Of a stretch of DNA of 64,000 nt, positions 43,388 to 53,691 are shown piece after piece. Below the pieces are notes generated by a model. That model did no database searches. It was not told the origin of the DNA and saw only the letters and a program-made list of their open reading frames with translations. The DNA comes from Oscheius dolichura. Taxonomy: Eukaryota > Nematoda > Chromadorea > Rhabditida > Rhabditidae. The position numbers were made by a program, and so were the translations under genes. Every line of letters starts with the position of its first letter. Positions within the stretch are counted from its first letter, which is position 1. The stretch covers positions 1,178,001 to 1,242,000 of the forward strand of contig OW051492.1 in the NCBI GenBank assembly GCA_932521035.1. The letters run 5' to 3'.

Positions 43388-45215
43388 CCATCATTATTTA
43401 TTGGTTTACTGTAACAATCATTAAATCCATTTGATAGAGCATTCTTTTCGCTACATTTTCGCTTTTGGATTTTTTAAAAAGACGCGGGAATGAGGATTTG
43501 GCGCGCAATTTAAATCATCAGACCGAACGACTTCAAATTTGGTGAATAAGGTCAATTTTAATCATTTTAGACTGCACGGATCGCCATAAAAACTGTGCCA
43601 GCTGGTCCCGAAGCGGAGAATGTACCAAGAATCAACTCTGGATGTCAGAAAACTGTAGAAAAAGTTGTAACAAATGTGCCAAGACCCGAGCTCAGGAATG
43701 TGGCGTCGCGGGCGGCGGCCAGCAAACCGCCCAACAGACGCCACAGTGCGCCAACAGTGATGTAGGGCTATTTTAAGGGATTTATTAATTATATTATATA
43801 TTTTTAAAGGGCTGCTACAATGAGAACGTGTGCTGCCCGCACTGGGGCCTGATGGGCGAGTGCCGGAACAACGCGACGTGGATGGCGTGTAACTGTCGCG
43901 TCAGCTGTGGCCACTGTAACCCGACCGACTATAACTACGGCTGTAGGAGGAGATTCTTTCCCCTCGAGACCCGTTTCCAGCCTGTACCGACTATCATGTC
44001 TCCTGCGCCGCCTGGTCCCGCAGCGGAGAGTGCCAGAAGAACCCGTGGATGGCCGAGAATTGCCGCCGAAGTTGCCAGACCTGCTTCTCCCAATTTGACT
44101 TGCGTTCTAAATGTTCTGGACCAGCTGGTAACCTTCCCTTCAAGACCTATAATTTCCAATTTTAGGAAGTGTCGCTCCTCTGGCTCCCGCGGCGACCAAC
44201 AATAACTGGAACACGAGAGGAATGACCGAAGGCGGCTGGGGACCACAAGGAGGATGGAACCAGGGCAGAGGAGGGAATAATAACCAGCCGCAGAACCAGT
44301 GGGGACCTAGATGGGGAGGAGGAGGACAAGATTATGATGACCGATGGGGAGGAGGACGCTGGGGAGGCGGAGGAGGATGGGGATGGGGATAACTGGGGGA
44401 CTGAATAGGTATTTAATAAATTGTTCCATCCTTATTTGTTCTATTTTTATTTTCTACAAGCACAGTTATATGTTCGTTTCGAGTAGTCTCCAGGAATGAG
44501 CCCACAGCTATAAATGAACGTTTTAATGAAAAGAGAAATAAATCTGCCTACCCATTTCTGATAGGCGGTTTTTGATAGGGTCATCCAGTTGTGGATGCCG
44601 CCTTTCAGCAGAATAAATCGGTTATCCCCGACGGAACTGCAGGAACTTCAATTGTTTACGTTCACGGCAAAACCGAGCTTTGAAGATGCTCGCATAAAAT
44701 TTCGCTGAATATTTCTAAAATCTGTTTTGTGAACGGTAGCGAACTCGATACTTCTCGATACATCGATTCGATTCGGTGCTCCGCCCAGCCCTGTTCCGTA
44801 GCCATCCCCTGTGCAGCTCTTTCCAGCCGCTTTTCTACCGGTCTGCAATTTGCACCGGCAGGCTCGTTTGGTACTAAATTTGGAGTTTCCACAAACGAAA
44901 TTGGGATTTTAGTAATTTGGGACTGTCGGGGCTGAGGGTATGAGGGTGGTAACGGACACGTTAGATGGTTGAGATGGCTACAAGACGTGACCCTCCTAGG
45001 GCAGCATCTCGGGTTAGCTACTCCCGGGCGCTGCCCGTGCTCGACAATTCCCAAGAAGATGTAGGTTCTCCAGCGGATACCACTTGCTCCCCGGGGGACT
45101 CCTGACCCTGTGGCCGGTGAGGGACTATTGGTGAAAGGCGGATTAAATATGAATTTATTGAGACTGAGAGACAGGAGGTTGAGATCACAAACGGGAGGTG
45201 GAGGTGATGGGCGAA
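43388..45215 (+). repeat. Left arm of 1.8-kb inverted duplication (IR1)
   Basis: Matches the reverse complement of 55940-57770 almost throughout: exons, introns and 3' UTR of tyrosinase A, plus downstream flank. Matching begins near CCATCATTATTTATTGGTTT and continues to the poly-G tract. Differences are few (e.g. GATTCT/GACTCT near 43953), so the duplication is recent. The arms are about 10.7 kb apart. Confidence 0.88.
43573..44392 (+). pseudogene. Orphan ShK-domain 3' exons of a tyrosinase (duplicate)
   Basis: Four exons, duplicates of the 3' part of tyrosinase A: ShK domain 1 (HKNCASWSRSGECTKNQLW ... CNKC), ShK 2 (CCPHWGLMGECRNNATWM ... CGHC), ShK 3 (HVSCAAWSRSGECQKNPWM ... CQTC) and the Gly/Trp-rich tail (RWGGGGGWGWG, TAA at 44390-44392). 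The copper-binding catalytic half is absent. Splice sites and frame are intact, so if a promoter and start were supplied upstream it could encode a secreted ShK peptide chain; none is evident, hence a 5'-truncated duplicate. Confidence 0.85.
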
Positions 45216-45424
45216 AAGGTGGGGGGGGGGAATGGGCGAGAGAGAGAAAGAGAGAGATACTGGCTAGATACGGATACTGAAAGAGATGAGTTGCGGAACA
45301 GAAATGCTAGTACCTGGGGCGTAGTGTCCTTGCCCTCAGCTCTGGCGAGGCTGAGCGGGGCCTCGGCCTTTTCGTGTCGAGCGTAGAGAGAAGAGACGTC
45401 GGGAACGGCGACAGACATCCTCCG
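44660..45424. repeat. Left arm of nested 0.77-kb palindrome (IR2)
   Basis: Inverted copy of 46475-47243, separated by about 1.05 kb. A third copy of its outer two thirds lies at 55940-56504, in direct orientation to the right arm. Contains the small two-exon gene below. The poly-G/C tracts differ in length between arms. Confidence 0.88.
45018..45418 (-). CDS. Small protein in IR2, left copy (64 aa)
   Basis: Exon 1 45314-45418 (MSVAVPDVSSLYARHEKAEA ... DTTPQ) and exon 2 about 45018-45107 (GQESPGEQVVSAGEPTSSWE ... SARE, TAG) join in phase. The chain is hydrophilic, without a signal peptide. It may be only the terminal exons of a larger gene caught in the duplication. Identical product to the right copy at 46481-46885. 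Function unknown. Confidence 0.4.
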
Positions 45425-45642
45425 CGGCGCCTTCTTTCCAGGATTAAAAACGAAAGTTACGGTTTTCAGCGCTGAACATTTATTTAGCACCATTATTTTT
45501 GGAGTAGAATCTTATGGTAAAAATAACGAAACCCGTACATGAGAAAAAATGACGAAGTCCGGAGTCTTATGCAACACCCTGGTAAATGGTCGAAATCTTA
45601 TCTTACTTGTTAAGGATTATTCACATTGAATAGATAGGCATA

Positions 45643-46466
45643 CAATGGCTGCCCCTCCGGTGGGTGGTCAGCTTTTTGACCCCGTACCACTAATTGTCGT
45701 GCGATTGGATGAATGTCTGCAACATATGTTAGTTTCCTTATATTTCATGTGTTAGATCCTCCTGATACGTCCGTTCATTGAAATTCTTACAGCGTGACAA
45801 GTATGGCAGGCCCTTCTATCCTCTTCCCGCTGGCGGATCACCTCGAACCTTGTGGACGATATCCGCTACCTTGGGCTAGATATCAGCCGGTCTATGGTGA
45901 GTTTTATCTTTGCAAATTTTATATTGTCATTGTTATTTTGCCATTATTCAGCGTCCTGCGAAGCCTAAACTGATAAATACGAGAAAAGGTGCTTTTCCCA
46001 ACAAGATGTCATCTCACCCGGAAGTTTAGATAATACCTGCGAAGCGCGGAATTCTCCGGAATTTTTCTTCTTGTCGATGAATTCTCCAGATTCTCGAAGT
46101 CCTTCTCCCACTTCAGGGGCTTGTAGTTGAAATTCCGCGACATTGGCAGCAGAAATATGGGAGATTCCAGCATTGTGAACAGAATAAACGAGCAATAGCA
46201 GCAATAATGGGGGTTGCCTCATCCTTCTGCCGATGCCGTCAGGTTCGCGAAGATTCCTGGGCTTACCAGGTTGGCTTATTGTATCTGTTGTTCATGAAAA
46301 TATCGCCGTAATCCCTTTTAGGATGGGTCTTCTCTTTCCTCTAATACTAGAGTATTAGTGATTTTCAGGAAATCGGTGCTCCCTTCCCATCGAAGTCATC
46401 GGTGAGCAGAATCCATACGTCGCGCTGTGGTACAAGCATGGCAAGCCGATTCACGGCAACAACGGA
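45643..46466 (+). pseudogene. Rearranged partial copy of the DUF3421 gene
   Basis: A mosaic in the IR2 spacer. 45643-45725 has an ATG exon (MAAPPVGGQLFDPVPLIVVR). 45786-45900 matches 53687-53809. 45966-46100 matches 55070-55208. About 46230-46466 matches 54080-54345 (including EIGAPFP and [14 protein letters not shown]) but lacks a short internal piece and then breaks into IR2. Joining these would not give a full domain. On the minus strand at 45965-46222 an ORF begins with a good signal peptide (MRQPPLLLLLLVYSVHNAG); it may be a separate gene scrap. Confidence 0.6.
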
Positions 46467-46474
46467 GGAGTCGT

Positions 46475-47243
46475 CGGAGGATGTCTGTCGCCGTTCCCGA
46501 CGTCTCTTCTCTCTACGCTCGACACGAAAAGGCCGAGGCCCCGCTCAGCCTCGCCAGAGCTGAGGGCAAGGACACTACGCCCCAGGTACTAGCATTTCTG
46601 TTCCGCAACTCATCTCTTTCAGTATCCGTATCTAGCCAGTATCTCTCTCTTTCTCTCTCTCGCCCATTCCCCCCCCCCCCCCCCCTTTTCGCCCATCACC
46701 TCCACCTCCCGTTTGTGATCTCAACCTCCTGTCTCTCAGTCTCAATAAATTCATATTTAATCCGCCTTTCACCAATAGTCCCTCACCGGCCACAGGGTCA
46801 GGAGTCCCCCGGGGAGCAAGTGGTATCCGCTGGAGAACCTACATCTTCTTGGGAATTGTCGAGCACGGGCAGCGCCCGGGAGTAGCTAACCCGAGATGCT
46901 GCCCTAGGAGGGTCACGTCTTGTAGCCATCTCAACCATCTAACGTGTCCGTTACCACCCTCATACCCTCAGCCCCGACAGTCCCAAATTACTAAAATCCC
47001 AATTTCGTTTGTGGAAACTCCAAATTTAGTACCAAACGAGCCTGCCGGTGCAAATTGCAGACCGGTAGAAAAGCGGCTGGAAAGAGCTGCACAGGGGATG
47101 GCTACGGAACAGGGCTGGGCGGAGCACCGAATCGAATCGATGTATCGAGAAGTATCGAGTTCGCTACCGTTCACAAAACAGATTTTAGAAATATTCAGCG
47201 AAATTTTATGCGAGCATCTTCAAAGCTCGGTTTTGCCGTGAAC
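46475..47243. repeat. Right arm of nested palindrome (IR2)
   Basis: Inverted match to 44660-45424, beginning at CGGAGGATGTCTGTCGCC and ending at TTTTGCCGTGAAC. Beyond it the sequences of the two arms diverge at once, with the minus-strand gene remnant ending 12 bp further on. Confidence 0.88.
46481..46885 (+). CDS. Small protein in IR2, right copy (64 aa)
   Basis: Exon 1 46481-46585 ends CCCCAG before GTACTA, exon 2 46796-46885 follows CACAG. Encodes the same hydrophilic chain as the left copy; the sequence context and intron are duplicated with it. The upstream junction at 46475 is a rearrangement breakpoint, so a longer ancestral 5' part may have been lost. Confidence 0.4.
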   Translation: MSVAVPDVSSLYARHEKAEAPLSLARAEGKDTTPQVLAFLFRNSSLSVSVSSQYLSLSLSRPFPPPPPLFAHHLHLPFVISTSCLSVSINSYLIRLSPIVPHRPQGQESPGEQVVSAGEPTSSWELSSTGSARE

Positions 47244-47609
47244 ATTTATGCTGTCTAATAAACATTATAAGGGCCATGGTAAAAAAGCATTATATCCCTT
47301 ACGGGTATACTGTAGCTGGGAGGAACGTATCCAAGCCATTTCCATTCTTCCTCCCATTTGAACTTCACCTTTAAATCTCTTATTTCTTTGTCTTGAGTCA
47401 GATGCTGTAACTGTGCGCAAAGTAGTCGGTATTCTTCCCAGATCGTCGAACTGTGTGTGACATAAGAATAATATAAGATTGTTCTACTCAATGAACTATC
47501 AACCATACTTCGACAATTCTGAAACGGGCATATCTAGTAAGAATCTCTCGTCTCGCGTCCATAAAACCTCGGCAAAATAGGAAATGTTGCTTTGCAAAAG
47601 AGGAATGTA

Positions 47610-48352
47610 TACACCGGTTGTACAAGTGCGTACATGGGCAATGCGCCCAATTTCGAGCGCGCAGGTTTCCGGGCGTGTCTGTATCTCGGGTATTTCTTGG
47701 TCAATTTCAAAAATTCAAAGTCCATCTTATTTTAATTTTTCTGCTTCTCTCTCATTTGACCTGCCCATCTACACAGACGACAGGTCATACGGACAGACAC
47801 ACAGAGATCTACCCATTATTAGGGTACGACGGTAAAAACCATGAAATAGGCAATCTCGTGCTGCAAAATAATGAGCTTAGCCGGATTGCTTTGGATTCAT
47901 TCCCGCCGGATCGTTACATTTCAGCATTGATTTCGGCGCATTTTGATTCATTCCGAATCGCGGGCGCTACTGCATCAGCTTACAGCTCAAAGCCTCCAAA
48001 AAATCACCTTTTTATAAAAATACAAGCCGTAACGGACGCCTTCGGCGGCTCCCCCTCCCCTAACGCCGACTTCCCCTTCCCTAGCTCCGGCTCCCCCTCC
48101 CCCAACGCCGACAGGAAGCGTCACGTAACGTTCCCCTATCAAAGTTTGTGAGGCTACCAATTCTCTGTCGGTCTGTTTGAGTTGTTACCGGGCGCGCTAG
48201 CATCTTCTTGACGTGCTCTCCAAGATGGTGCTTGAATTTTAGAAGTTGACCGAAAATACCCGAGATACGGGCACAAATGGCCGACACGCCCGTTTTACGC
48301 CCAAAAACGTGCGCGCCCAGCGTCGAACACGTGCCCATGTATGCTCAGATGT
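47610..48352. mobile_element. About 740-bp element with degenerate inverted ends (G)
   Basis: 47610-47735 and 48228-48352 are imperfect inverted copies (e.g. CGGGCGTGTCTGTATCTCGG against CCGAGATACGGGCACAAATG). The interior includes repeat D and a GC-rich tract with CTCCGGCTCCCCCTCCC-type units. No transposase. It lies among exons of the interrupted gene, consistent with an intronic insertion. Confidence 0.55.
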
Positions 48353-49203
48353 AAACCTTGGGGCGGGGGTGGATTACCTCATTTATGATCGGCTCCTTTC
48401 TAAAAATGCTCCGGAAAATGGCGAACTCCTGCTCCAATGGGCCAAATATAACAGATGCTGGATAGAATTGAACAAGGGCTGAGTCAACTCGAGAACAGAA
48501 GAAATGATTGGTTTGGCGGAGACGGACTGCGGAGAGAAAAGACATCTGAGGTAGAAATGAATGGGGGGTAAAACAAGGAGCCTTACTCGATTTACAATCA
48601 AATCCATGATGTTTGGGCAAAGGGATGAAAGATTGATGGATTTTATCTCATGTCGACATCTGTATTTAATTTGTTAAAGGAACTGTCAGGGACTGGAAGT
48701 TTAGTTCACGGGTCCTGGCGCGACATAAACGGATTGGCGTCTCCTGCGCCTGACGCGCATTTGAATATTGAACGCGCCTGCGGTTTTAGCTTATTTCTTC
48801 TTATTTTCCAATAGTCTGTTTGAGCTGTCTTTTTTTAGCGTTTCTCCCTGACTGTTCCTTTAACAATCAGGAAAACTGGCAGTATAGCCAAAAAACTTGC
48901 CTATTCGTAAAAATCTCCTTCAATTGCTGCCCCAATTTGCCATCCAGCATCTCCAACTGGGCATAGTTTATCATACGTGATAGAAATTCAATCCATCCAC
49001 GGAATGTCCTCTTATTTCCGAGGGAATTTTTGCAGCTAGGTGCCCATCGATAACCCATAAGTTCCACCTAAATTAATTTCACATTATTCACTGCCAGGAT
49101 GGAAAGACGCGGCAGATGCGCCCGCACACGTACTGTACGTGACGTACAGTCTAGACAGGCATTCAGTTTCAAATCTTGTCATTTGTGCCGTCTTATCAGA
49201 CGC

Positions 49204-49370
49204 GTTCGGATCAGGGCTGTGCGGAAGAGATTTCTGACTCTCCCGGAAGACGGAAATCCGTCAAAATAAAAAATTTCGGAAGACAGAAGACGGATTTCCG
49301 GAGCCAAAAACCCCGGAAATGGTGGAATTCGGAAGACGGAAACGGAATTCCGCACAGCCCTGGTTCGGAT
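49204..49370. mobile_element. hAT-type MITE with 8-bp target duplication
   Basis: The element spans 49212-49362 (151 bp) with perfect 15-bp terminal inverted repeats CAGGGCTGTGCGGAA / TTCCGCACAGCCCTG. It is flanked by the direct repeat GTTCGGAT at 49204-49211 and 49363-49370. CAGGG termini and 8-bp duplications are diagnostic of the hAT superfamily. It carries no ORF. The intact target duplication and termini point to a young insertion, located in an exon of the F-box-like gene. Confidence 0.93.
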
Positions 49371-49934
49371 GCGGTGGAGTTCCTCAATAAAATCGAAAGA
49401 AGTGAATACCCATGTAAATCGTCGGCGAGCCCTCTCAAACAAAAGAAATTCAGTCATCTTTGCCAGCAGGGATGAAATTAGACGATAAAAATGGTAGGAG
49501 ATATTGGAGAGGTTCATCATTGTTTGGCCAGTTTGCTGAAATAAAAGAAAAACTCTTCCCAAAGGAACATGGTAGTTGGATGACTTACCCTTGACAATAT
49601 ATTGGCTAAGAGCTCTACTGGAATCCGTTTCAATTGGAGCGGATCCCGAAAGAGAAATTTCAGCTGGTACATTGAACGGAGGTCCTCTACAGCTGATCTT
49701 TTAAGGGGTGGATAATCGACGATGGAGGGTCGATGGGCAGACATTTTCAGAAGAGTCGTGATATTTTGTTCAATCGATTTATCAAAAGCGACGGCCATTT
49801 GGCCAATTGCCTAATTACGCGATCTTGATCGATATACTTCGATATTGAATGAAATAGTATATTGCGAGTTGCAATTTACGACACATAGTAAAAAAACCCG
49901 CAGGGGCACGCGTGCATGAGGACACCAGCGCGGT

Positions 49935-50285
49935 CAACGTTCTCCCTCACCGCACCCAAAAACTCACCAAATGCGCGCCGCGCTCGAATAATTCGACCTT
50001 GCTTCTTTGTTTTATGTCTATCTTGTTCAGAATTTTATGGTGGACAAGGTGATATAGGTTATATTCCATAAGAACAAGAAATTGCTGAGTTATCGATAGA
50101 AACCTCAGAAACTCTATTTTGGGTTATATTTCAGCAATTTCTTACTCTTATGGAATATAACCTATACCTGCTTGTCCGCCATAAAATTTTGAACAATATA
50201 GACATTTAAAAAATAAGCAAGGTCGAATTATTCGAGCGCGGCGCGCATTTGGTGAGTTTTTTGGATGCGGTGAGGGAGAACGTTG
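49935..50285. mobile_element. Foldback element F, about 350-bp palindrome
   Basis: Arms of about 155 bp (49935-50098 and 50131-50285) begin CAACGTTCTCCCTCACCGCA and mirror at the right end; a 30-bp centre separates them. CACCAGCGCG and GAGGACACC flank both sides. A solo arm lies at 30030-30170. No coding capacity. Confidence 0.85.
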
Positions 50286-50299
50286 GCCCACCAGCGCGT

Positions 50300-51860
50300 G
50301 TATGAGGACACCCCGAGGGCCCGAGCAGACATATTTCTTGTTTTGTATGACCGTGGTCTGCTTCTCGTTGAGCTATCAGGTCGCGCAGAAAGTTCTGTCA
50401 ATTTGGCTTTTTCTCCGCGGTCCTTGGATCATTTTCGATGATCTTTTTTTTAGAAGTTAGCGCCGGGGCTGAAAAAAAACTCAGCACTAAATTTCAGAGC
50501 TGGAGGATTAGTGGAAACATTTGAAAAATCCAGAATGAACTTTTGAATTTTGCATCTTTTGACGATTTCTCTTGAACTAGACATTTTCAGATAAAAGTTT
50601 CTATTACAAAAAAATTCAGTGAATTTTTCTGCACCGGATAACACCAAAAACAAGCAAATTTTATGGTCAAAATCAAAAGAAAAATGGAAAATACAAGGTG
50701 GTGCAGTGCGGAATAAAGTACAGTGGTGGTGGTTGGGGGTGCGGATCCTCTCGACGTCGACTTTGTGCTTTTTTTTTCTAGCCGTCTTTCTTTTGCTTTT
50801 GTGTTTTATGCATAAGAACAAGGTTTTCTTCCTCTAGAAACTTGAATTTCGTCGTTTGGGTGAAAGCCAATTTTTGACATATGGGTTGCTGACGGGGTTC
50901 TTCGTCTCCGTATCGCGCTATTTGGGTTCCTCGACGGCTAGATATGATTTTTCCAGTAGTTTTTGATGTGCTCTCTTTTTTGGTACAGGTATTGGACAGG
51001 TGGAGATTGCAGATATTTTTCTGGAAGGCAGCGTTTTGTGAAAAACTGGCCCAGAGGCGGTAATAATTTCTGCTTTTTTTCTCCAACGGTGGCACAGCTT
51101 TTCGCGGCCTGCGCTCAGCGCAGATGCTCGGGGCGCGTTTGCTTTTCATAGGCCAAAAAAATGGCTTTCGAGTTGTATTTCTCCATATTGTGACATACGA
51201 TTTTTGTGATTTTTATTGCTTTCACTAATTGGAATATGCTGATCATTTTAGCAAAAGGAAATATTGAAAACTCGTGCGGAAAACAAAAGTTATAAATTTA
51301 AAAAATGGCACGCTACCTCTAGTTGCGAATATTCCGTCAGTAGCTTAGGGGCGAAACGGAATTTTTTGCCTTTACCCCTTCCATCACTCCTGAGATTTTT
51401 ATTTTATTTTTACTTTCTCTTTTTTCTTTATTTCTTGTGACATAGAGTTCATTTACTATGATCGAGATTTTTGACGAGTACCGGCTGCCACTACATGATT
51501 GTGGTCATTTTTCTTTACCCAGCTGTAGCTCGTTTTGTTTATTGCCGATCTGCCTGGTTGTTATGCCATTCGGCTTGGCTTGTAAAGTGCTACTGTTTTA
51601 AAATGGTAGCTGATAAGTTCTGCAAAAGACGTGGGCTCCGGGAGGTGTCGATGGGTCCGCGCCATTTAGACGGTTGTAGCTCACTCAAATCGCAACCGAT
51701 CGGGAAAATTCCTTCGATGCTGGACGTACCACAAAAAACTACATATAAAAATTTCATAAAAAGAGTTTTTGGAGCGTAAATAATATTCGGCACCTCCGGT
51801 TTTCGCAAGGTTACGGACAAAAAACGTGGTAGGGTAGTCAATCTTAATGATTTTTCACGT
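50300..51860. other. No supported gene
   Basis: About 1.5 kb with scattered short ORFs of no recognisable character and no splice-linked chain. Base composition shifts between AT-rich and mixed stretches. It may be eroded transposon or intron sequence. Confidence 0.4.
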
Positions 51861-51864
51861 AGAA

Positions 51865-52113
51865 TTAGTCTATAGGCATTTGGGTAAAAAATCTGACCGG
51901 AAGTATGTTTGCGGCAACACTTATTGCCCGCCCTAGTATGTTCCGCCATAGAGGATAGGACTCTAGAAAAGGCATGAAGGTATTGCCTCTGGGAACAGTC
52001 GTTTCCATGGTCTCAAAGACTGACAAAATGGGCATAGGTAGGGTGTCCAGGGGACTGGAAAGCTGGAAAGAAAGAAGCAACGTAGATGAAAGGATTTGAG
52101 ATACAAACGACAA
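51865..52113 (-). CDS. Possible 3' exon of an unidentified gene
   Basis: Frame reads LSSPLDTLPMPILSVFETME, then LESYPLWRNILGRAISVAA and ends FTQMPID with a stop; it follows a TTTCCAG acceptor at about 52065. Composition looks coding (periodic Pro/Leu, few rare codons), but no upstream exon was identified. A hAT-like terminus (CAGGGTTGGGCGGATAG on the minus strand, 52280-52296) lies 170 bp upstream. Confidence 0.25.
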   Translation of the reverse strand: MSFVSQILSSTLLLSFQLSSPLDTLPMPILSVFETMETTVPRGNTFMPFLESYPLWRNILGRAISVAANILPVRFFTQMPID

Positions 52114-53349
52114 ATTCGAAAAGGGCGAAAAAATAGAGAAAATTTCCTTCCAAATCGACGATTTTTACTCTAAATTTGTGAATTTTCACTACTGGATTTT
52201 CAGCACTATCCGCTTCCGGAAAGCGGATATTTCCGGATAGTAAAAAATATCCGCACCGCAGATATCGCCTACTATCCGCTATCCGCCCAACCCTGGTGGC
52301 GATAACAACAAAATTCAGCATGATCCTTAAATCCTAACATCGTAGGTCTTGCTATATCCTGTTCTGATTACGCGTCTGAATTACCATAAGCCCTGTGAAC
52401 TTTCATTGCCCACATGGAAAACCGTGAAAAGTTGCCGCTTCACCTTTTGCCGGAGATCCACACCAACATAGGTTGGTGCTTGAATACAGTGTTAGTCAGT
52501 TCACATGTATTACACGCACTTATTTGGGTTTTAACATTTTCCCTGTGCTCAAAAACTCCATTTTTCTGACTTACAGTAATCTCGTTTCACAGCTCGCTGG
52601 AATTCAATTTTGTAGACATTGCGCCGAAAGTTAGAATGAAACCTGGGTGAGCGATCTTGAACAAAACTACACGTTTTTAGATTTTTCTTTTTTTTTCATT
52701 CGATCAGACACATTGCTATCTTCGCTAATGATTTTTAGCACCAAACATTGTTCGATCAATTTTCAAGAAAAAAATGAACAGAATATATCTTGAATACTGT
52801 TCAATTCTTGTAGATTTCGATGTGCCTGATCGATTCCACAAAACAGAAAATGTAGAAATGCGTAGTTTAGTTTTTGTTTAGTCAAGTTCGTCCACCCATG
52901 ATTCCCATAGTAAAATTTACGATTGACCACTGTTTGCGCGCCCTTTTCACCCAGCGGCACTTCGATCAAAACGTCTCAACTCTTTTTCTTGTGACACACG
53001 ATCTCTCTACTTTTTACTCCGAACAAATAAGCGCAAGGAGACGAGCGAAAGTATCAGCCGAAGTGTAGTTCATTTGAAATGTAGTTTTTTCATTGAAAAC
53101 TACGTTCGAGTCGTTTTTCGTTTCGCCTCTATTCTAGATCCAAGCCTTGAAATCTCTGAAAATTGTTCATAACTGGGCGAGCTACACAAAAGCAAAACGT
53201 TTTGGTGGTGATCGGTGGTGATGGAACCCGCGACGGTGCGTGGCAAGCCAGCCGGACCGGGCATGAAATGATTTCTCAATAACCGGGCCCGGGCCGGGCC
53301 CAAATGAGCCATGTATGGCTGTGGTCTTACAACGTCAGGCGGTAAACAA

Positions 53350-53680
53350 AGAAATGAATACGTTTCAGGGTTCAGAGTGTTGACAGGGTATTGCCGGTCT
53401 ACCCGCTGCCGGTTTATTTCAGTAAGCGACACGAGTCGATTGTCAATAAAGTGCTCTGGTTAGGGGCCGACATCCGACGCGAGCCGGTGAGTTTATGTTA
53501 TTACTTCTTCACTTGTTGTGTCGTTTCGTGTAATTACTTTTGAACATCAATGCTGCTGCTTTATAGGGCCACCCCAGGACGGATGGGCATGTAGGGGGTC
53601 GCGGTCCGTTCTCTGTCCTTCAGCCGGCCGACTCTGTGGACACCCGGTTCGGCGCCGCAGGCGGTACTGACGACCAAATT
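53350..53680 (+). CDS. Two coding-like exons upstream of the DUF3421 gene
   Basis: About 53358-53487 reads VLPVYPLPVYFSKRHESIVN then VLWLGADIRREP, with donor GTGAGT. About 53565-53680 reads GHPRTDGHVGGRGPFSVLQP then DSVDTRF. The two join in phase. They may be 5' exons of the DUF3421 gene or of an unrelated broken gene; the link to 53692 does not keep a clear frame. Confidence 0.3.
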
Positions 53681-53691
53681 CAAATTCTTAC

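Larger units (their letters stand above)
47255..49798 (-). pseudogene. Interrupted gene with F-box-like start
   Basis: From ATG 49798: MAVAFDKSIEQNITTLLKMS, then LKRIPVELLANILSR (F-box-like helix), a 52-bp intron, then MMNLSNISYHFYRLISSLL and FTWVFTSFDFIEELHRIR, where a hAT-type MITE (49212-49362) is inserted. Further likely exons are 48867-49067 (TFRGWIEFLSRMINYAQLEM), about 48365-48475 (VQFYPASVIFGPLEQEFAIF) and 47255-47460 (YRLLCAQLQHLTQDKEIRD ... WKWLGYV). They do not all join in phase. The last ends 12 bp from the IR2 breakpoint, so the 3' end was probably cut off by the rearrangement. Family not identified. Confidence 0.4.

Noticed and set aside
43573-44392. A separate, functional ShK-only gene
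   Set aside because: It is a near-identical inverted copy of the 3' exons of tyrosinase A, without a start exon or promoter of its own.
44662-45054. Repeated ORF of about 130 codons starting MGIVEHGQRPGV, seen in all three duplicate arms
   Set aside because: It keeps open mainly because the DNA is duplicated; composition is not protein-like and it overlaps the small two-exon gene in another frame.
53100-53432. Minus-strand ORF of 110 codons starting MSLTEINRQRVDRQ
   Set aside because: Overlaps coding-like plus-strand exons and shows no splice-linked neighbours or family features.
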